Positions 1 through 9,590 of a DNA stretch of 64,000 nucleotides are shown in pieces (the first letter of the stretch is position 1; each line of letters starts with the position of its first letter). Below the pieces are notes generated by a model that saw nothing but the letters and a program-made list of their open reading frames with translations, was not told where the DNA came from and did no database searches. Both the position numbers and the translations under genes were made by a program. Source of the DNA: DATGJX01 sp963830545 (GTDB taxonomy: Bacteria > Vulcanimicrobiota > Vulcanimicrobiia > Vulcanimicrobiales > Vulcanimicrobiaceae); the NCBI GenBank assembly GCA_963830545.1, contig CAWHMK010000001.1:930001-994000 (forward strand), in the 5' to 3' direction.

Positions 1-1727
1 ACCTCACGCTGAGCTACCTCGGCAATCAAACGACGTCGGACCAGAACGGCAACACCGGAAACTTCTACCAAGCGGTGTTTTCGCCGGGCGCCGGATACAC
101 CGGCTCGCTGCCGGCGGGACCGATCATGTACGCTTCGATCTATCCCGGCGCGATGCAGGGCGAGTTCAACAACGAGCCGATCTACCAAGCCGAACTTTCG
201 ACGGGCATCGGGAACGACTCGATGGTGGCGCGTTACTATAATGCTACGGTGAGCCGCTATCAATTCGGCGGTACGAACCCGAGCGGCTACGACTACAACA
301 ACGTCACGCTCTACGGAACGTCTTCGGGGAGCGGAAACGTGAACCAGACGTTCAACGGCATGCCCGCCCTGATTCAGTACTGGGATTATTACACGGAGCC
401 CGAGCTGGACAAGCTGCAGGGCGAGTCGTTCGAGTACCAGCACCCGCTCAAGAACAACGACCTTCTCACGTTCTCCGCGGACTGGACGGCGTCTCAGAGT
501 ACCGACTATACGGTTTCGTCGTCGCCCGGAACGCCCCCGTATTATTCGTTCAGCCTTCCGCCGGGCACGCATCAAGAGCTCGGGACCTATCTTCTTCGCG
601 GTCACTTTTACTTCGGCTCCAAACTCTCCGCAACGCTTGCAGACTACTTCAATACGTACAGCAGCACGTACGCGACCAATTGTCCGTCGCCGCCCTACTG
701 CACGCAGGACTCAATCGTGAACGGAACCGGCGTCACGTTCGCGACCACGAAGAACACGCACAACGATCCGCGCTTGGGGTTGGTCTTTCGCCCGAACGCG
801 GCAACGTCGGTACGGTTCGCGCTTGGCAGTTCGATCGCACCGCCATATATGGGCCTTCTTTCAACCGTTCTGACCCCGCCGAAATACGACCCGACAACCG
901 GCGTCGCACTCGAATCGGAAAGCAACGGCAACATCCGGCCGGAGACCGGTTTCGGATACGATTTTGGAGGCGATGTCCGTCTCCCGGATCAGCAGACGAT
1001 CGCTTCGGTCGACGTTTATCTCACTAATCTCTACAATCGCTTCTTCTCGCAGACGGTCAATACGGGATTGACGTGCGCGCAAGTCACCTGCCAAAACTCG
1101 ACTTCATCGTCGGTCCCCGTCTACAACCAGACGTACAGCAACATCAGCAACGCGCGGTTCGAAGGCATCGAGCTGAGCTTGCAGCGGGCGCCTGCAGTAG
1201 GCCTGGGCTTCAATATCTCGGGTGCGCTCAGCCGCGGCTACTACTACGATCTGCCTCCAAACTTCTATTGCAGCTTCGTTCCGACGCCGTCCCAGCCGTG
1301 CATTCCGGCGAACTACGATCAAAACAAGAACGTCATTGCCGGCCAAAACACGAACGGTCTCCCGGTTGGTTTCTACGGCATTTCTTACATCGGCAATATG
1401 CGTATTCCGTACGCCCAAGGCAATGCCGAAATAAGCTACCAGTTCCCCAATCAAATGTACGTCGCGTTCGGCGACACGTACTATGGGAAGAACAACTCGC
1501 TGAACGAACCGCCGTTCGGCATCGCGTATGCCACGCTGCGCGTGCCGATAAGCCGCGAACTGGCGTTCCAGATATCCGGCGACAACATCTTCAACGCGTA
1601 TCCGGGTATCTTGCCGGTTTACGGCGCAGGCGTACCGATCGACGTAGCCAGCGGCGGAACCGCTGCAACCAACGGCAACGTCCTTGGGCCGTCGACGTGG
1701 CGTTTCATGATCACCACACGGCCGTAA
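1..1727 (+). CDS. TonB-dependent receptor, C-terminal part (5' end outside window)
   Basis: This is the outer-membrane beta-barrel portion of a TonB-dependent receptor, which would import a ligand across the outer membrane using TonB energy. Reading frame 3 is open from the first bases of the window, upstream of the first GTG at 75, so the gene is truncated by the window edge. About 575 residues are visible. They show alternating aromatic/polar strands, an SNARFEGIELSL motif typical of late barrel strands, and a C-terminal strand ending near WRFMITTRP. No plug or TonB box is in view. The gene converges on the phosphoesterase gene with a 17-bp overlap. The ligand is unknown. Confidence 0.85.
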   Translation, partial: LTLSYLGNQTTSDQNGNTGNFYQAVFSPGAGYTGSLPAGPIMYASIYPGAMQGEFNNEPIYQAELSTGIGNDSMVARYYNATVSRYQFGGTNPSGYDYNNVTLYGTSSGSGNVNQTFNGMPALIQYWDYYTEPELDKLQGESFEYQHPLKNNDLLTFSADWTASQSTDYTVSSSPGTPPYYSFSLPPGTHQELGTYLLRGHFYFGSKLSATLADYFNTYSSTYATNCPSPPYCTQDSIVNGTGVTFATTKNTHNDPRLGLVFRPNAATSVRFALGSSIAPPYMGLLSTVLTPPKYDPTTGVALESESNGNIRPETGFGYDFGGDVRLPDQQTIASVDVYLTNLYNRFFSQTVNTGLTCAQVTCQNSTSSSVPVYNQTYSNISNARFEGIELSLQRAPAVGLGFNISGALSRGYYYDLPPNFYCSFVPTPSQPCIPANYDQNKNVIAGQNTNGLPVGFYGISYIGNMRIPYAQGNAEISYQFPNQMYVAFGDTYYGKNNSLNEPPFGIAYATLRVPISRELAFQISGDNIFNAYPGILPVYGAGVPIDVASGGTAATNGNVLGPSTWRFMITTRP

Positions 1728-2607
1728 TAGGCGCAGCGGCCGCCGAGTTGCCCGCGTGCGGTAACCGGTAGAAGTCTTCGATGGTGCGCAAGACGCTGTA
1801 ATGCGTCACCGGGTCGCTGTAGCGGCCCGGGCGCACCATCGGACCGACGAAAATCGTGGGAATGTGATTGTCGACGGCATCGTCGCTCTCGTCCCACGTC
1901 ACGATCACCAGCGTGTCGTGCAGCATCGCCCAGTCGACGATCGGCCCAACGTGTGCGCGCAGCCATGCATCGCCACGCGCAATGCTCGCGCTGTGCATGT
2001 CGTCGAGGGCGTTCGGAATGATGAACGACACAGTCGGCAGCCGATCGTACGACGACGGAAGCGCGCTGAGCGGTACGTTCTCACCAGCGCCGACATTGTC
2101 GAAATCCGCCCACGGCACGTGTTTGCGCGCATAGTTGCCAGCCCAGCACGCGCGCGATCCCGGCGCAGGTAAATCTTCGGAGTAGCCCGCGAAGCTGCGG
2201 TTTGCGGCGCGCAATTCCGTTGCGAGATTCGCTGCATTCGTGTCGATACCGCGCGGCGGGCAGCCGTCGCCGTTCGTATCGGTGACGCCGGCGAACAGCG
2301 CGAGATAATTCGGCTGACTCGGATGCGCGACGCCGTAGGAGCGAGTGAAGAGCGCGCCGCGTGCGATCAATTCGTTCAAATACGGTGCCGAACGCGTGTT
2401 GCCCGCGATATCGCGAAATTCTTTGTTTTCCTCGACCACGACCACGACGTGCGCGGGGGCCGGCGGCAGTTTCGGAGCGACGGCCGCCGCTACCTGATGC
2501 GGTACATCGGTCAGCCGCGTGTGGTTCGAACTGAAGTACTGCGTGCCGAACAACACCGCCGCGACGGCAATGCCGATTGCGATGAGGCCGCCCAAGATTT
2601 TAACCAC
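1711..2607 (-). CDS. Membrane-anchored phosphoesterase (alkaline-phosphatase superfamily)
   Basis: Probable phosphoesterase-family hydrolase (PF04185-like, relatives of acid phosphatases and phospholipase C), acting outside the cytoplasmic membrane behind an N-terminal hydrophobic anchor. VVVVEENKEF supplies the early metal-binding/nucleophile region, SQPNYLALF follows, and VTWDESDD is the conserved distal metal site. The longest frame starts at 2634 inside the preceding adaptor gene. I prefer GTG at 2607, which overlaps the adaptor stop. A TTG at 2595 is also possible, because GGAGG lies just upstream of it. It is the last gene of the efflux operon. The substrate is unknown. Confidence 0.75.
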   Translation of the reverse strand: MVKILGGLIAIGIAVAAVLFGTQYFSSNHTRLTDVPHQVAAAVAPKLPPAPAHVVVVVEENKEFRDIAGNTRSAPYLNELIARGALFTRSYGVAHPSQPNYLALFAGVTDTNGDGCPPRGIDTNAANLATELRAANRSFAGYSEDLPAPGSRACWAGNYARKHVPWADFDNVGAGENVPLSALPSSYDRLPTVSFIIPNALDDMHSASIARGDAWLRAHVGPIVDWAMLHDTLVIVTWDESDDAVDNHIPTIFVGPMVRPGRYSDPVTHYSVLRTIEDFYRLPHAGNSAAAAPITAVW

Positions 2608-3751
2608 CTCCGCCCGCCGGAGCGAGCAACGCAAATCCTCCTTGCGCGGCGATGCGTTCGCCCGGGCGCAACCCCGACGCGAGGAGCGCGCGCGAGCCGT
2701 TTTGCTGCGCCACGCTCACCGTTCGTTCCCGAAATTTCACCGCACCGCTTCGATCGCGGCTCTCGACGAAGACCAGCGTGTCTCCGGTTTGCGGATCTTG
2801 GACGATAGCGCTCTGCGGAATGACGAGGCCGCGATCGTGCGCGATCACAATCGTGGCTTGCACCGCGCTTCCACCCGGTGCTCCGCTGGGCGCACCGCGT
2901 ACGACGACCATGGCCGTCTGCGTGCCCGGATCGAGCGCGGGCGAAACACCGGCGACTCTCCCGGTACTTCGCAGCGTGGTTCCGGGAATGGAAAACCGCA
3001 CGGCGTCGCCGGTGCGCACGCGCGCCGCATCTGCAGAAGTAACGTCGAGCGTAATTTCGCCCGCAGCACCCGGGCCTATCGCAAGCACCGGTGTGGTCGT
3101 ATCGACCGCTTCTCCCGGACGTTTGTAAATGGCGGTCACGACACCATCCGACGGCGCCCGGAGCGTGCCGTTCGAATAATCCCGCTGGGCGAGTGCCGCA
3201 CGATCGCGCGCGCTTTGCGCTTGTGCCTGCGCCGACGCGACTTGCGTGTGCGACGTTGCGGCTTCCGCCTGGTCCGCCGCAAGTTGCGCCTGAGCCGCCT
3301 GCACGTCTTTGAGCGCCGCAACGCCCGCGGCATACAATGACTGCTCGCGGCGCACCGCTGCGCGATCGACGGCAATCTTCGTGCTGGTGCGATCGATCTG
3401 CGCCTGCTGTACTGCTGCTCCCGCAGCTTGCGCATCGGCTTGCGCCTGCGCGGCTGCCAGTGAAAGTCCGCTCGTATCGAGTTGTGCTAGCGGCTGCCCT
3501 GCGGAAACGCGCTGGCCGATGCTCACGTCAACGCTCTGCAGAATGCCGCTTTCCGCAAAACTGAGTTTGCTTTCGGCGCCAGCCGGAGCCCCGACGCGTC
3601 CGACGGCGGAAACCGTTTCCACGTACGAGCCGACGCTCGTCGTAACGATCGCAACCGCAGGCTGCGCGCTTTGCGTAGGAGCCGGGTGCCCGCCGCAAGC
3701 AGCCAGCGAAGCGAGCGCGATCGGCACCAGCGCGCCGCGAACGAATCTCAC
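2600..3751 (-). CDS. RND efflux periplasmic adaptor (membrane-fusion) lipoprotein
   Basis: Periplasmic adaptor that links the RND pump (4965-8021) to the TolC-like channel (3748-4968). The N-terminus is a lipoprotein signal with lipobox LAAC at about residues 16-19, so it is probably anchored in the inner membrane. A barrel-sandwich half-motif near residues 60-90 (SIGQRVSAGQPLAQLD) is followed by a long Ala/Gln-rich alpha-helical hairpin (about 95-185), the second lipoyl half (LRAPSDGVVTAIY) and beta-barrel domains. The gene overlaps tolC by 4 bp, indicating translational coupling. The exported compound is not deducible. Confidence 0.9.
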   Translation of the reverse strand: MRFVRGALVPIALASLAACGGHPAPTQSAQPAVAIVTTSVGSYVETVSAVGRVGAPAGAESKLSFAESGILQSVDVSIGQRVSAGQPLAQLDTSGLSLAAAQAQADAQAAGAAVQQAQIDRTSTKIAVDRAAVRREQSLYAAGVAALKDVQAAQAQLAADQAEAATSHTQVASAQAQAQSARDRAALAQRDYSNGTLRAPSDGVVTAIYKRPGEAVDTTTPVLAIGPGAAGEITLDVTSADAARVRTGDAVRFSIPGTTLRSTGRVAGVSPALDPGTQTAMVVVRGAPSGAPGGSAVQATIVIAHDRGLVIPQSAIVQDPQTGDTLVFVESRDRSGAVKFRERTVSVAQQNGSRALLASGLRPGERIAAQGGFALLAPAGGGG

Positions 3752-4968
3752 GGTCCCATCTCCTCTCGCAACGTTGCGGCGGCCTGCGCTTCGGCATAAA
3801 CCGCGGAAAGTTCCGCAAGCGAAGCCTGTATGTAGGTTCTGCGCGCGTCGCTCACGTCCAAACTCGAACTCGCGCCGCTGCGATAACCGATTTCCGTTGC
3901 GCGCAGTTCTTCGGCAGCGGCATCCCGCGCGCGACGGGCGGATTGCAGCGCACGAATACTTTCATCATACGTTCGCGCAGCGGCGCCGACCGCAACGGTA
4001 ATACCGCGCCGCAGCGACGCGGCTTTGTATTGCGCTTCCGAAAGCCGAGCCCGCTCGGCCGCGACGCGGTCGGCACTCGCACGTGAAATCGGGAGTCGCA
4101 GGTTCACGGCTGCGGACGGTCCGGTCACCAGCACGCCGGAGTCCCAGCCGTGCGTGTATCCCGCGCTTACCGTCACGGCCGGGAGAATGCCGCGTTTGGC
4201 GACGGCGACGGCGGCCGTTTCGGCCTGAACCGCTTGCTGCGCCGATGCCAAATCGCTTCGCTGCGCCAGGGCGCGCGCGACGGCTTGCTGCGGAGCGGTT
4301 TCCGGCGGGGGCGGTGCTGATACGGACTGCGTGGAACCGAATTGCGCAGAGGGCACACCGGATTCGACGGCGAGCGCGTTCTCCGCATTCGAAAGTTCGA
4401 CTTGAGCGGCATCCAACGACGCGCGGGCGTTCGCAAGCGCAACTTGCGCGCGGACCACGTCCAGGCGCGGCACGTCTCCGGCGCGATATCGCAACTGCGC
4501 GGCTCGCGCATCGGATTGTGCGCCCGCCAAATCGTCGCGCTGAAGTTTCACCGTTGCAACCGCTTTGAGCGCGCCGTAGTACAACCCAACGACTTTAATT
4601 CGCTCCGTGCGCTGGGCGTCGAGCAGATCGAACTGCGCGGCCGAAAGCGTAAACTGCGCTTCCCGCACGCCGGGAAGAAAGGCGAGATAGTCTCCAAGCG
4701 TCACGTCTGCGCCGACGGTCGTCAGACTTTGCATGATCGTGCTGTTCGCGTTTCCGCCCTGCGGCGCGGCTGCATAACCGGCGACGAGCGCGGGAGCCGC
4801 TGCGCCGCGCGCTGCCGCGAGAAGCGCCGCGTTTTCCGTCACACGTGCGCGCGCTTGCGCGACGTCCGGCGATATTTCCACGGAGCGCGCGACGGCCGTC
4901 GAGAGCGGAAGACCGGCGAACTGCTGCGGCGCGCTTACGACGGCGGCGAGCATGAGGCCGCCGATCAC
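3748..4968 (-). CDS. TolC-family outer membrane efflux protein
   Basis: Outer-membrane channel of the tripartite pump. At 406 aa it has the two repeated halves of the OEP family, rich in Ala/Arg/Gln coiled-coil heptads (for example AQARARVTENAALLAAARG near the start). A short hydrophobic N-terminus (MIGGLMLAAVVSA) serves as signal peptide. Start and stop overlap the RND permease and the adaptor by 4 bp each (ATGA), so the three subunits are translated together. Confidence 0.88.
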   Translation of the reverse strand: MIGGLMLAAVVSAPQQFAGLPLSTAVARSVEISPDVAQARARVTENAALLAAARGAAAPALVAGYAAAPQGGNANSTIMQSLTTVGADVTLGDYLAFLPGVREAQFTLSAAQFDLLDAQRTERIKVVGLYYGALKAVATVKLQRDDLAGAQSDARAAQLRYRAGDVPRLDVVRAQVALANARASLDAAQVELSNAENALAVESGVPSAQFGSTQSVSAPPPPETAPQQAVARALAQRSDLASAQQAVQAETAAVAVAKRGILPAVTVSAGYTHGWDSGVLVTGPSAAVNLRLPISRASADRVAAERARLSEAQYKAASLRRGITVAVGAAARTYDESIRALQSARRARDAAAEELRATEIGYRSGASSSLDVSDARRTYIQASLAELSAVYAEAQAAATLREEMGP

Positions 4969-7900
4969 GCGGCGACCTCGTGTTTGCGCCGTACTACCCG
5001 GCCGCCGGCGATGCCGGCATACAGCACCGGAATGACGACCAGCGTGAAGAGCGTCGCCGTCGAAAGGCCGCCGATGACGGCAATCGCAAGGGGCTGCTCC
5101 ATTGCGGAGCCCGCACCGATGCCGAGCGCCAGCGGAAGGAGTCCCCCGATTGCGGCGAGGGTCGTCATGACGATCGGGCGCAAACGCGTGCGTCCGGCCG
5201 CAACCAGCGCGTCTTGCACGCTCGCGCCTTCTTCACGGCGGCGGTTCGCCACGTCGATCAGCAAGATTCCATTTTTCACGATCAGCCCTACGAGCAGCAG
5301 CAACCCCATGAATGACGACACGTTAAAAGGCGTGTGCGTGATGAACAATCCGAGCGCGACGCCGATCAACGCAAGCGGAATCGCGGTGAGAATCACGAGC
5401 GGCAGCCGGAACGACTTGAACGTCGTAAGCATCACGAAGTACACCAGAGCGATCGCGATGCCGATGACGCTTAGAAATTCTCGAAACGACTGCTGCTGCG
5501 CCTCGTACGCGCCGCCGATGGTCGCCGTATACCCCGGCGGAAGCGGCGTCGCACTCAGCACGCGCTTCACTCCATCGATCACCGACGACAAACTCGCACC
5601 TCCATAGTTAGCGGTAATGAGCATCTCGCGCTGACCGTTGACGTCGGTAATGTCCGTCGACAAACGGTTCGGCCGTAAACTCGCAACGCTTCCGAGCGCA
5701 ACCACGCCGGATGGCGTCGGCAGCAGCGAAAGGCCAAGATACGTCGATGCGCCGGCGACGCCGACGCGCACCGGGATTTGATTGAGCGTGCCCGGCACAC
5801 TGGTGGCGACGTCGCCTTGCGCGGCAGCGGTGAGCGCAGTTCCGAGATCCGCGGCGGTCATCTTCAGTGCGGCCAATCGCTGCCCGTTCGGCGCGATTTG
5901 CAGCGTCGGGTCGTCGTACGACACACCCGAAAACGTGTCGGCAATTCCATTCACGCTCGAGAGCTTGTTCGTAATCGTCGTCGCGAGCGAGACCAGTGTA
6001 TGCTGGTCGGGCCCGGCAAGCGCGATGTCGATCGGCGCGCGGGATCCGGACATGTCGTTGATCATGTCCTCGAGAATTTGGTGAAAATTCAGTTGCGCGG
6101 ACGGCACGGCAACGCTAAACTGGTCGCGCAAGCGCGAACTGACGTCCTCGTATGAGGCGCGCTCACCAGCAGGCTTGAGCCGTACTCGAATCGTTCCGGT
6201 GCGCACTTGTGTGGGCGAAAAACCGTTCGTGTCGATCCCGGTGAATCTGCCGACCGAGATAACGGCTGGATCGCGCATCGCAATACGCTCCATCGTCGTC
6301 GCGGCCGCGTCGGTTGCCGCGAGAGTCGTGCCGACCGGCATCGTGTACTGTACTTCGAACTGCCCCTCGTCCAGATGCGGCAAAAAGTCGCTGGGCAAGC
6401 GCGACATCAACAAAAACGTCAGCACCAGCACGGCGCCGGAGACGCCGTAAACGATCGAGCGATGCCCGAGCGTCCAGCGCAAGAGCGGTTCGTAGCGCGC
6501 CAGCAGCCCCGCGACGAAGCCCGTGTCTTCCTTGTGTTCGTCGCTCTCACGAATGAGCGAGCCCGCCAGCAGCGGCGTGACCAGCAGCGCGAGAAGCAGC
6601 GAAACGATCAGCGCCGATCCGAGCGTGAGGGCCAGTGCGCGGAAGAAAAATCCAGTCACGCCGCTGAGCAGCAGCAGCGGGACGAAAACGACGACCGTGG
6701 TTATCGTGGAAGCCGCCATCGGCGTGGCGAGTTCGCCCATCGAAAGCACGATGACGTCGTACTTGCGCATCTGCGGGTAGTGATGCATGTTGCGGGCGAT
6801 GTTTTCGATGACGACGATCGCGTCGTCGATGATGAGACCGACCGCGACGGCAAGGCCGCCGACGCTCATGAGGTTGAGCGTCTCGCCGGTGAGGTGCACG
6901 AAGAAAATCGTGATTGCCATTGCGATGGGAATGACGATCGCAGCGACGAGCGTCACGCGCAGGTTGCGCAGCACCAGCAGGATGACCAAGATTGCGAGCA
7001 CGGCGCCGATGAGGATCGCGTCGCGCAGGCTGCTCTGCGACTGCACGACCAAATCCGTTTGGTCCCAGTACCGGTGTACGCTTACGCCGGCCGGAAGCCG
7101 CTTTGCAATTTCGGCCATCTTGGTTTTGACGTCGCCGGCCATGCGTACCTGATCGGAGCCCGGTAGGCCGAAGAAATTGATTGCCACGGCATGCTTCGCG
7201 TCGTAGCTCACTTGCAGCGTGAGCGGCGCAACGCCGAGCGTTACGGTTCCGAGATCGCCGACGTCGACGGGCGCACGGCCCGGATCGGGCACGATTACGC
7301 GTGAGATCGCATCGGCGCTGCGAATGTCCGCATTGAGCAGCACGACGTTGCGCTGGTAATATTGCTGTTGGATTCCGAGCGCGCTCACCGTGTTCGCGTC
7401 CGAGAGCGCGGTGACGACGTCGTTCGCGGTCAGTCCGTGCGCGCTCAGCGCGCCCGGATCGAGATTGACGTGAAATTCGCGATCCGGGCCGCCGACGAGC
7501 AGCATGCGCGCAAGCCCCGGCACGCCGTAAAACTGCGGCTGGAGCGACTGCTGCGCGAGTTCGCGCAGAACCGTCTGCGACATGTTCGGCGCGACCAGCG
7601 CGTACGAAATGACCGGTTCCTGATTCGGATTGATGATGATCGCTTCGACGTTCGTGCCGGACGGCAGTGTCGAACGCGCCTGCGAAATCGCTTGATTGAC
7701 GTACTGCAGGTCGAAGCGAACGTCGGTCTTCGGATCGAACGTCACGATGAATTCGGCACTGCCTTGCGCCGATGTCGTTTGCACGCGCATGACCGAAGGC
7801 AAACCGAGAAATGCGCGCTCCAGCGGCACGGCGACGGCCGTATGCACTTGGTCCGGTGGAAGGTTGCCGGCCTCCGCAACGACGTCGATGCGGGAGAACG

Positions 7901-8021
7901 ACATGTTCGGAAAAATGCTGGCGGGCGTGGAGACGTAAGCCCACACCCCCAAAACCGTCAGCACCGCCACGAGGAAGCCGATTGTTTTACTGTGGCGTAA
8001 TCCGAGACTGGAGATGTGCAA
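4965..8021 (-). CDS. RND-superfamily efflux permease (AcrB/CusA-like)
   Basis: Inner-membrane, proton-driven RND pump of 1018 aa, the usual family length. Both halves carry the expected pattern of one TM, a large periplasmic loop and a TM cluster. TM4 contains VGLIIDDAIVVIENI, with the adjacent Asp pair of hydrophobe/amphiphile exporters, rather than the single-Asp signature of classic metal exporters. The second half ends with a VGLIVKNGILLID motif. It follows the PepSY gene by 2 bp and overlaps tolC. The adjacent two-component genes probably regulate it. The substrate could be a drug, a lipid or a metal chelate. Confidence 0.92.
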   Translation of the reverse strand: MHISSLGLRHSKTIGFLVAVLTVLGVWAYVSTPASIFPNMSFSRIDVVAEAGNLPPDQVHTAVAVPLERAFLGLPSVMRVQTTSAQGSAEFIVTFDPKTDVRFDLQYVNQAISQARSTLPSGTNVEAIIINPNQEPVISYALVAPNMSQTVLRELAQQSLQPQFYGVPGLARMLLVGGPDREFHVNLDPGALSAHGLTANDVVTALSDANTVSALGIQQQYYQRNVVLLNADIRSADAISRVIVPDPGRAPVDVGDLGTVTLGVAPLTLQVSYDAKHAVAINFFGLPGSDQVRMAGDVKTKMAEIAKRLPAGVSVHRYWDQTDLVVQSQSSLRDAILIGAVLAILVILLVLRNLRVTLVAAIVIPIAMAITIFFVHLTGETLNLMSVGGLAVAVGLIIDDAIVVIENIARNMHHYPQMRKYDVIVLSMGELATPMAASTITTVVVFVPLLLLSGVTGFFFRALALTLGSALIVSLLLALLVTPLLAGSLIRESDEHKEDTGFVAGLLARYEPLLRWTLGHRSIVYGVSGAVLVLTFLLMSRLPSDFLPHLDEGQFEVQYTMPVGTTLAATDAAATTMERIAMRDPAVISVGRFTGIDTNGFSPTQVRTGTIRVRLKPAGERASYEDVSSRLRDQFSVAVPSAQLNFHQILEDMINDMSGSRAPIDIALAGPDQHTLVSLATTITNKLSSVNGIADTFSGVSYDDPTLQIAPNGQRLAALKMTAADLGTALTAAAQGDVATSVPGTLNQIPVRVGVAGASTYLGLSLLPTPSGVVALGSVASLRPNRLSTDITDVNGQREMLITANYGGASLSSVIDGVKRVLSATPLPPGYTATIGGAYEAQQQSFREFLSVIGIAIALVYFVMLTTFKSFRLPLVILTAIPLALIGVALGLFITHTPFNVSSFMGLLLLVGLIVKNGILLIDVANRRREEGASVQDALVAAGRTRLRPIVMTTLAAIGGLLPLALGIGAGSAMEQPLAIAVIGGLSTATLFTLVVIPVLYAGIAGGRVVRRKHEVAA

Positions 8022-8023
8022 GG

Positions 8024-8332
8024 CTAGTCCGCGTTCGCTCCTTCGACGCTGTTTTCCAACACGCGCCCGGTCTTGGCATCGACGCCGATTTCATGCGTGC
8101 GGCCTTTGATACGAATGTCGAAACTGTAGCGCAAACCGCTTCCCCCGGACTCCCGCTCGAGCTCGCCGTCCGTAATTTTACCGCCGGGCAGCGTGTGCAT
8201 GGCGATCTTGCGGGCCTGGGCCATTGTGATTTTCGCTTGCGGCGCGTACTGCGAACCGGCATAAGCAAACCCGCCGGCCGTCGTCAGGAGCATCGCTGCT
8301 CCGAGCGCAGTCGAAATCGTGACGTGTTTCAT
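8024..8332 (-). CDS. PepSY-domain periplasmic protein
   Basis: Small (102 aa) secreted protein with an N-terminal signal peptide and a single PepSY-like domain (ITMAQARKIAMHTLPGGKI through VDAKTGRVLENS). PepSY proteins commonly inhibit or sense periplasmic factors and often sit beside two-component systems. Here it lies between the histidine kinase and the RND permease, which suggests it tunes sensing or pump activity. That role is inferred from position only. Confidence 0.8.
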   Translation of the reverse strand: MKHVTISTALGAAMLLTTAGGFAYAGSQYAPQAKITMAQARKIAMHTLPGGKITDGELERESGGSGLRYSFDIRIKGRTHEIGVDAKTGRVLENSVEGANAD

Positions 8333-8372
8333 AGGGCAATGCTACCGGCGGTACATGACGGGAACCTGAACG

Positions 8373-9590
8373 CTACGCTGCCGGAAAGCGCAGGCGCACG
8401 ACCGCCCCGCCGTGGGGCGAGTTTTCGAGCGTGATTGCTCCATGATTCGACTCGACGACGGAACGGGCGATTGCCAAGCCAAGGCCGCTGCCGGTGCCCG
8501 CCGCGGAGCCGGGCTCTCGCCAAAAACGCTCGAGCGCATGCTCGAGCGCGTCCTGGGAAAAGCCGGCGCCGTTGTCTTGAATCGTCAGTTCGACGGAGTG
8601 ATCGGTGCGGCGCGCGCGCAGTGCGACCTCGCCGTCATGTTCGGGCGCATGCCGCAGCGCGTTGTGCCCGATAGCGAGCAGTGCCCGCTCGAGCGCATGG
8701 AGATCGGCGATCATGGACGCATTCTGCGCGCCGTCGACGGCAATCGTCGCCCCTTTTGCCGCCGCGGCGGATGCCAGACGCTCCGCAACGTGCGTGAGGA
8801 GCTGCGAGGCGTCGATTCGCTCGCGCGTGGACGTTCCGCTTTCGGCACGCGCCGCAGACAGCAGATCGCCGATCAGCGCTTCCATGCGATCGGCTTCGGA
8901 TGCAATCGTTTCGAGCGCGGCGTGGTACTGCGGAAGCGCGCGCTCTTTGCGCAGCGCCAGATCGGCTTCCGCGCGGATGACGGCAAGCGGCGCACGCAAT
9001 TCGTGCGAGGCGTCCGCCGTGAACCGGCGCTGGCGCGCGAACGCGTCTTCCAGGGCGCGGCGCGTGATGTAATTCCCGGCCACAAGCGCGAGCCCGGCAA
9101 TGAGCAACGCCGCCCCGGCGAGAGTGATGGCCACGCCGCGATCCGTTTCGTCGATCCAATCGCTGCTGCGCCAAACGACGACGGCGCCTACGTGCACTCC
9201 ACGGGCCTTCATCGGCAGAATGTATGCACGCACGGCCGAATCACCGGCGCCGGTAGTGAGAAACACGGGACCTGAACTCTGCTGCGGTACGATCGTTCGG
9301 GGCACGCGTGCAGCGCTCGAAAGCAGCGCGCGATTATTCGGCCCGAACACCGCTCCCTGCGTGTCGGCGCCGAGAACCGTCAGGAATTGGCGGCGATCGT
9401 CGGAGTCGATGTGAATCGCGCCGTGCGAGACGTCGACGAACGTTTCGGCGGCGCGGGCGGCGGTCGCGAGCCGCGCGTCCAGCGTCGAACGCTGCGTCCG
9501 GTCGATTGCGAATACGGCGGCGGCTGCAAACAGGAGCAATCCGACGAACATGATCGCCACGTACGCAGCGGAAAGCTGCAGGCGGTTCAT
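8373..9590 (-). CDS. Sensor histidine kinase
   Basis: Membrane sensor kinase of 405 aa partnering the response regulator, which it overlaps by 4 bp. TM1 spans about residues 8-30. A periplasmic domain follows to about 150, then TM2 at about 153-173. The HisKA helix carries SHELRAPL with phosphoacceptor His196. The HATPase_c domain shows an N box (GHNALRHA), DNGAGF and GSGLGLAIA. Only about 20 residues separate TM2 from the HisKA helix, so no ordinary HAMP domain fits. The stimulus is unknown; operon context points to efflux control. Confidence 0.9.
   Translation of the reverse strand: MNRLQLSAAYVAIMFVGLLLFAAAAVFAIDRTQRSTLDARLATAARAAETFVDVSHGAIHIDSDDRRQFLTVLGADTQGAVFGPNNRALLSSAARVPRTIVPQQSSGPVFLTTGAGDSAVRAYILPMKARGVHVGAVVVWRSSDWIDETDRGVAITLAGAALLIAGLALVAGNYITRRALEDAFARQRRFTADASHELRAPLAVIRAEADLALRKERALPQYHAALETIASEADRMEALIGDLLSAARAESGTSTRERIDASQLLTHVAERLASAAAAKGATIAVDGAQNASMIADLHALERALLAIGHNALRHAPEHDGEVALRARRTDHSVELTIQDNGAGFSQDALEHALERFWREPGSAAGTGSGLGLAIARSVVESNHGAITLENSPHGGAVVRLRFPAA

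Noticed and set aside
3309..4001. Plus-strand 230-codon frame opposite the adaptor and TolC genes
   Set aside because: It is a GC-rich shadow of two well-supported minus-strand genes, with Arg/Ala/Pro-rich text and no motif.
6547..7944. Minus-strand 465-codon frame inside the RND permease gene
   Set aside because: Different-frame shadow of the permease; extremely Arg/His-rich with no family features.
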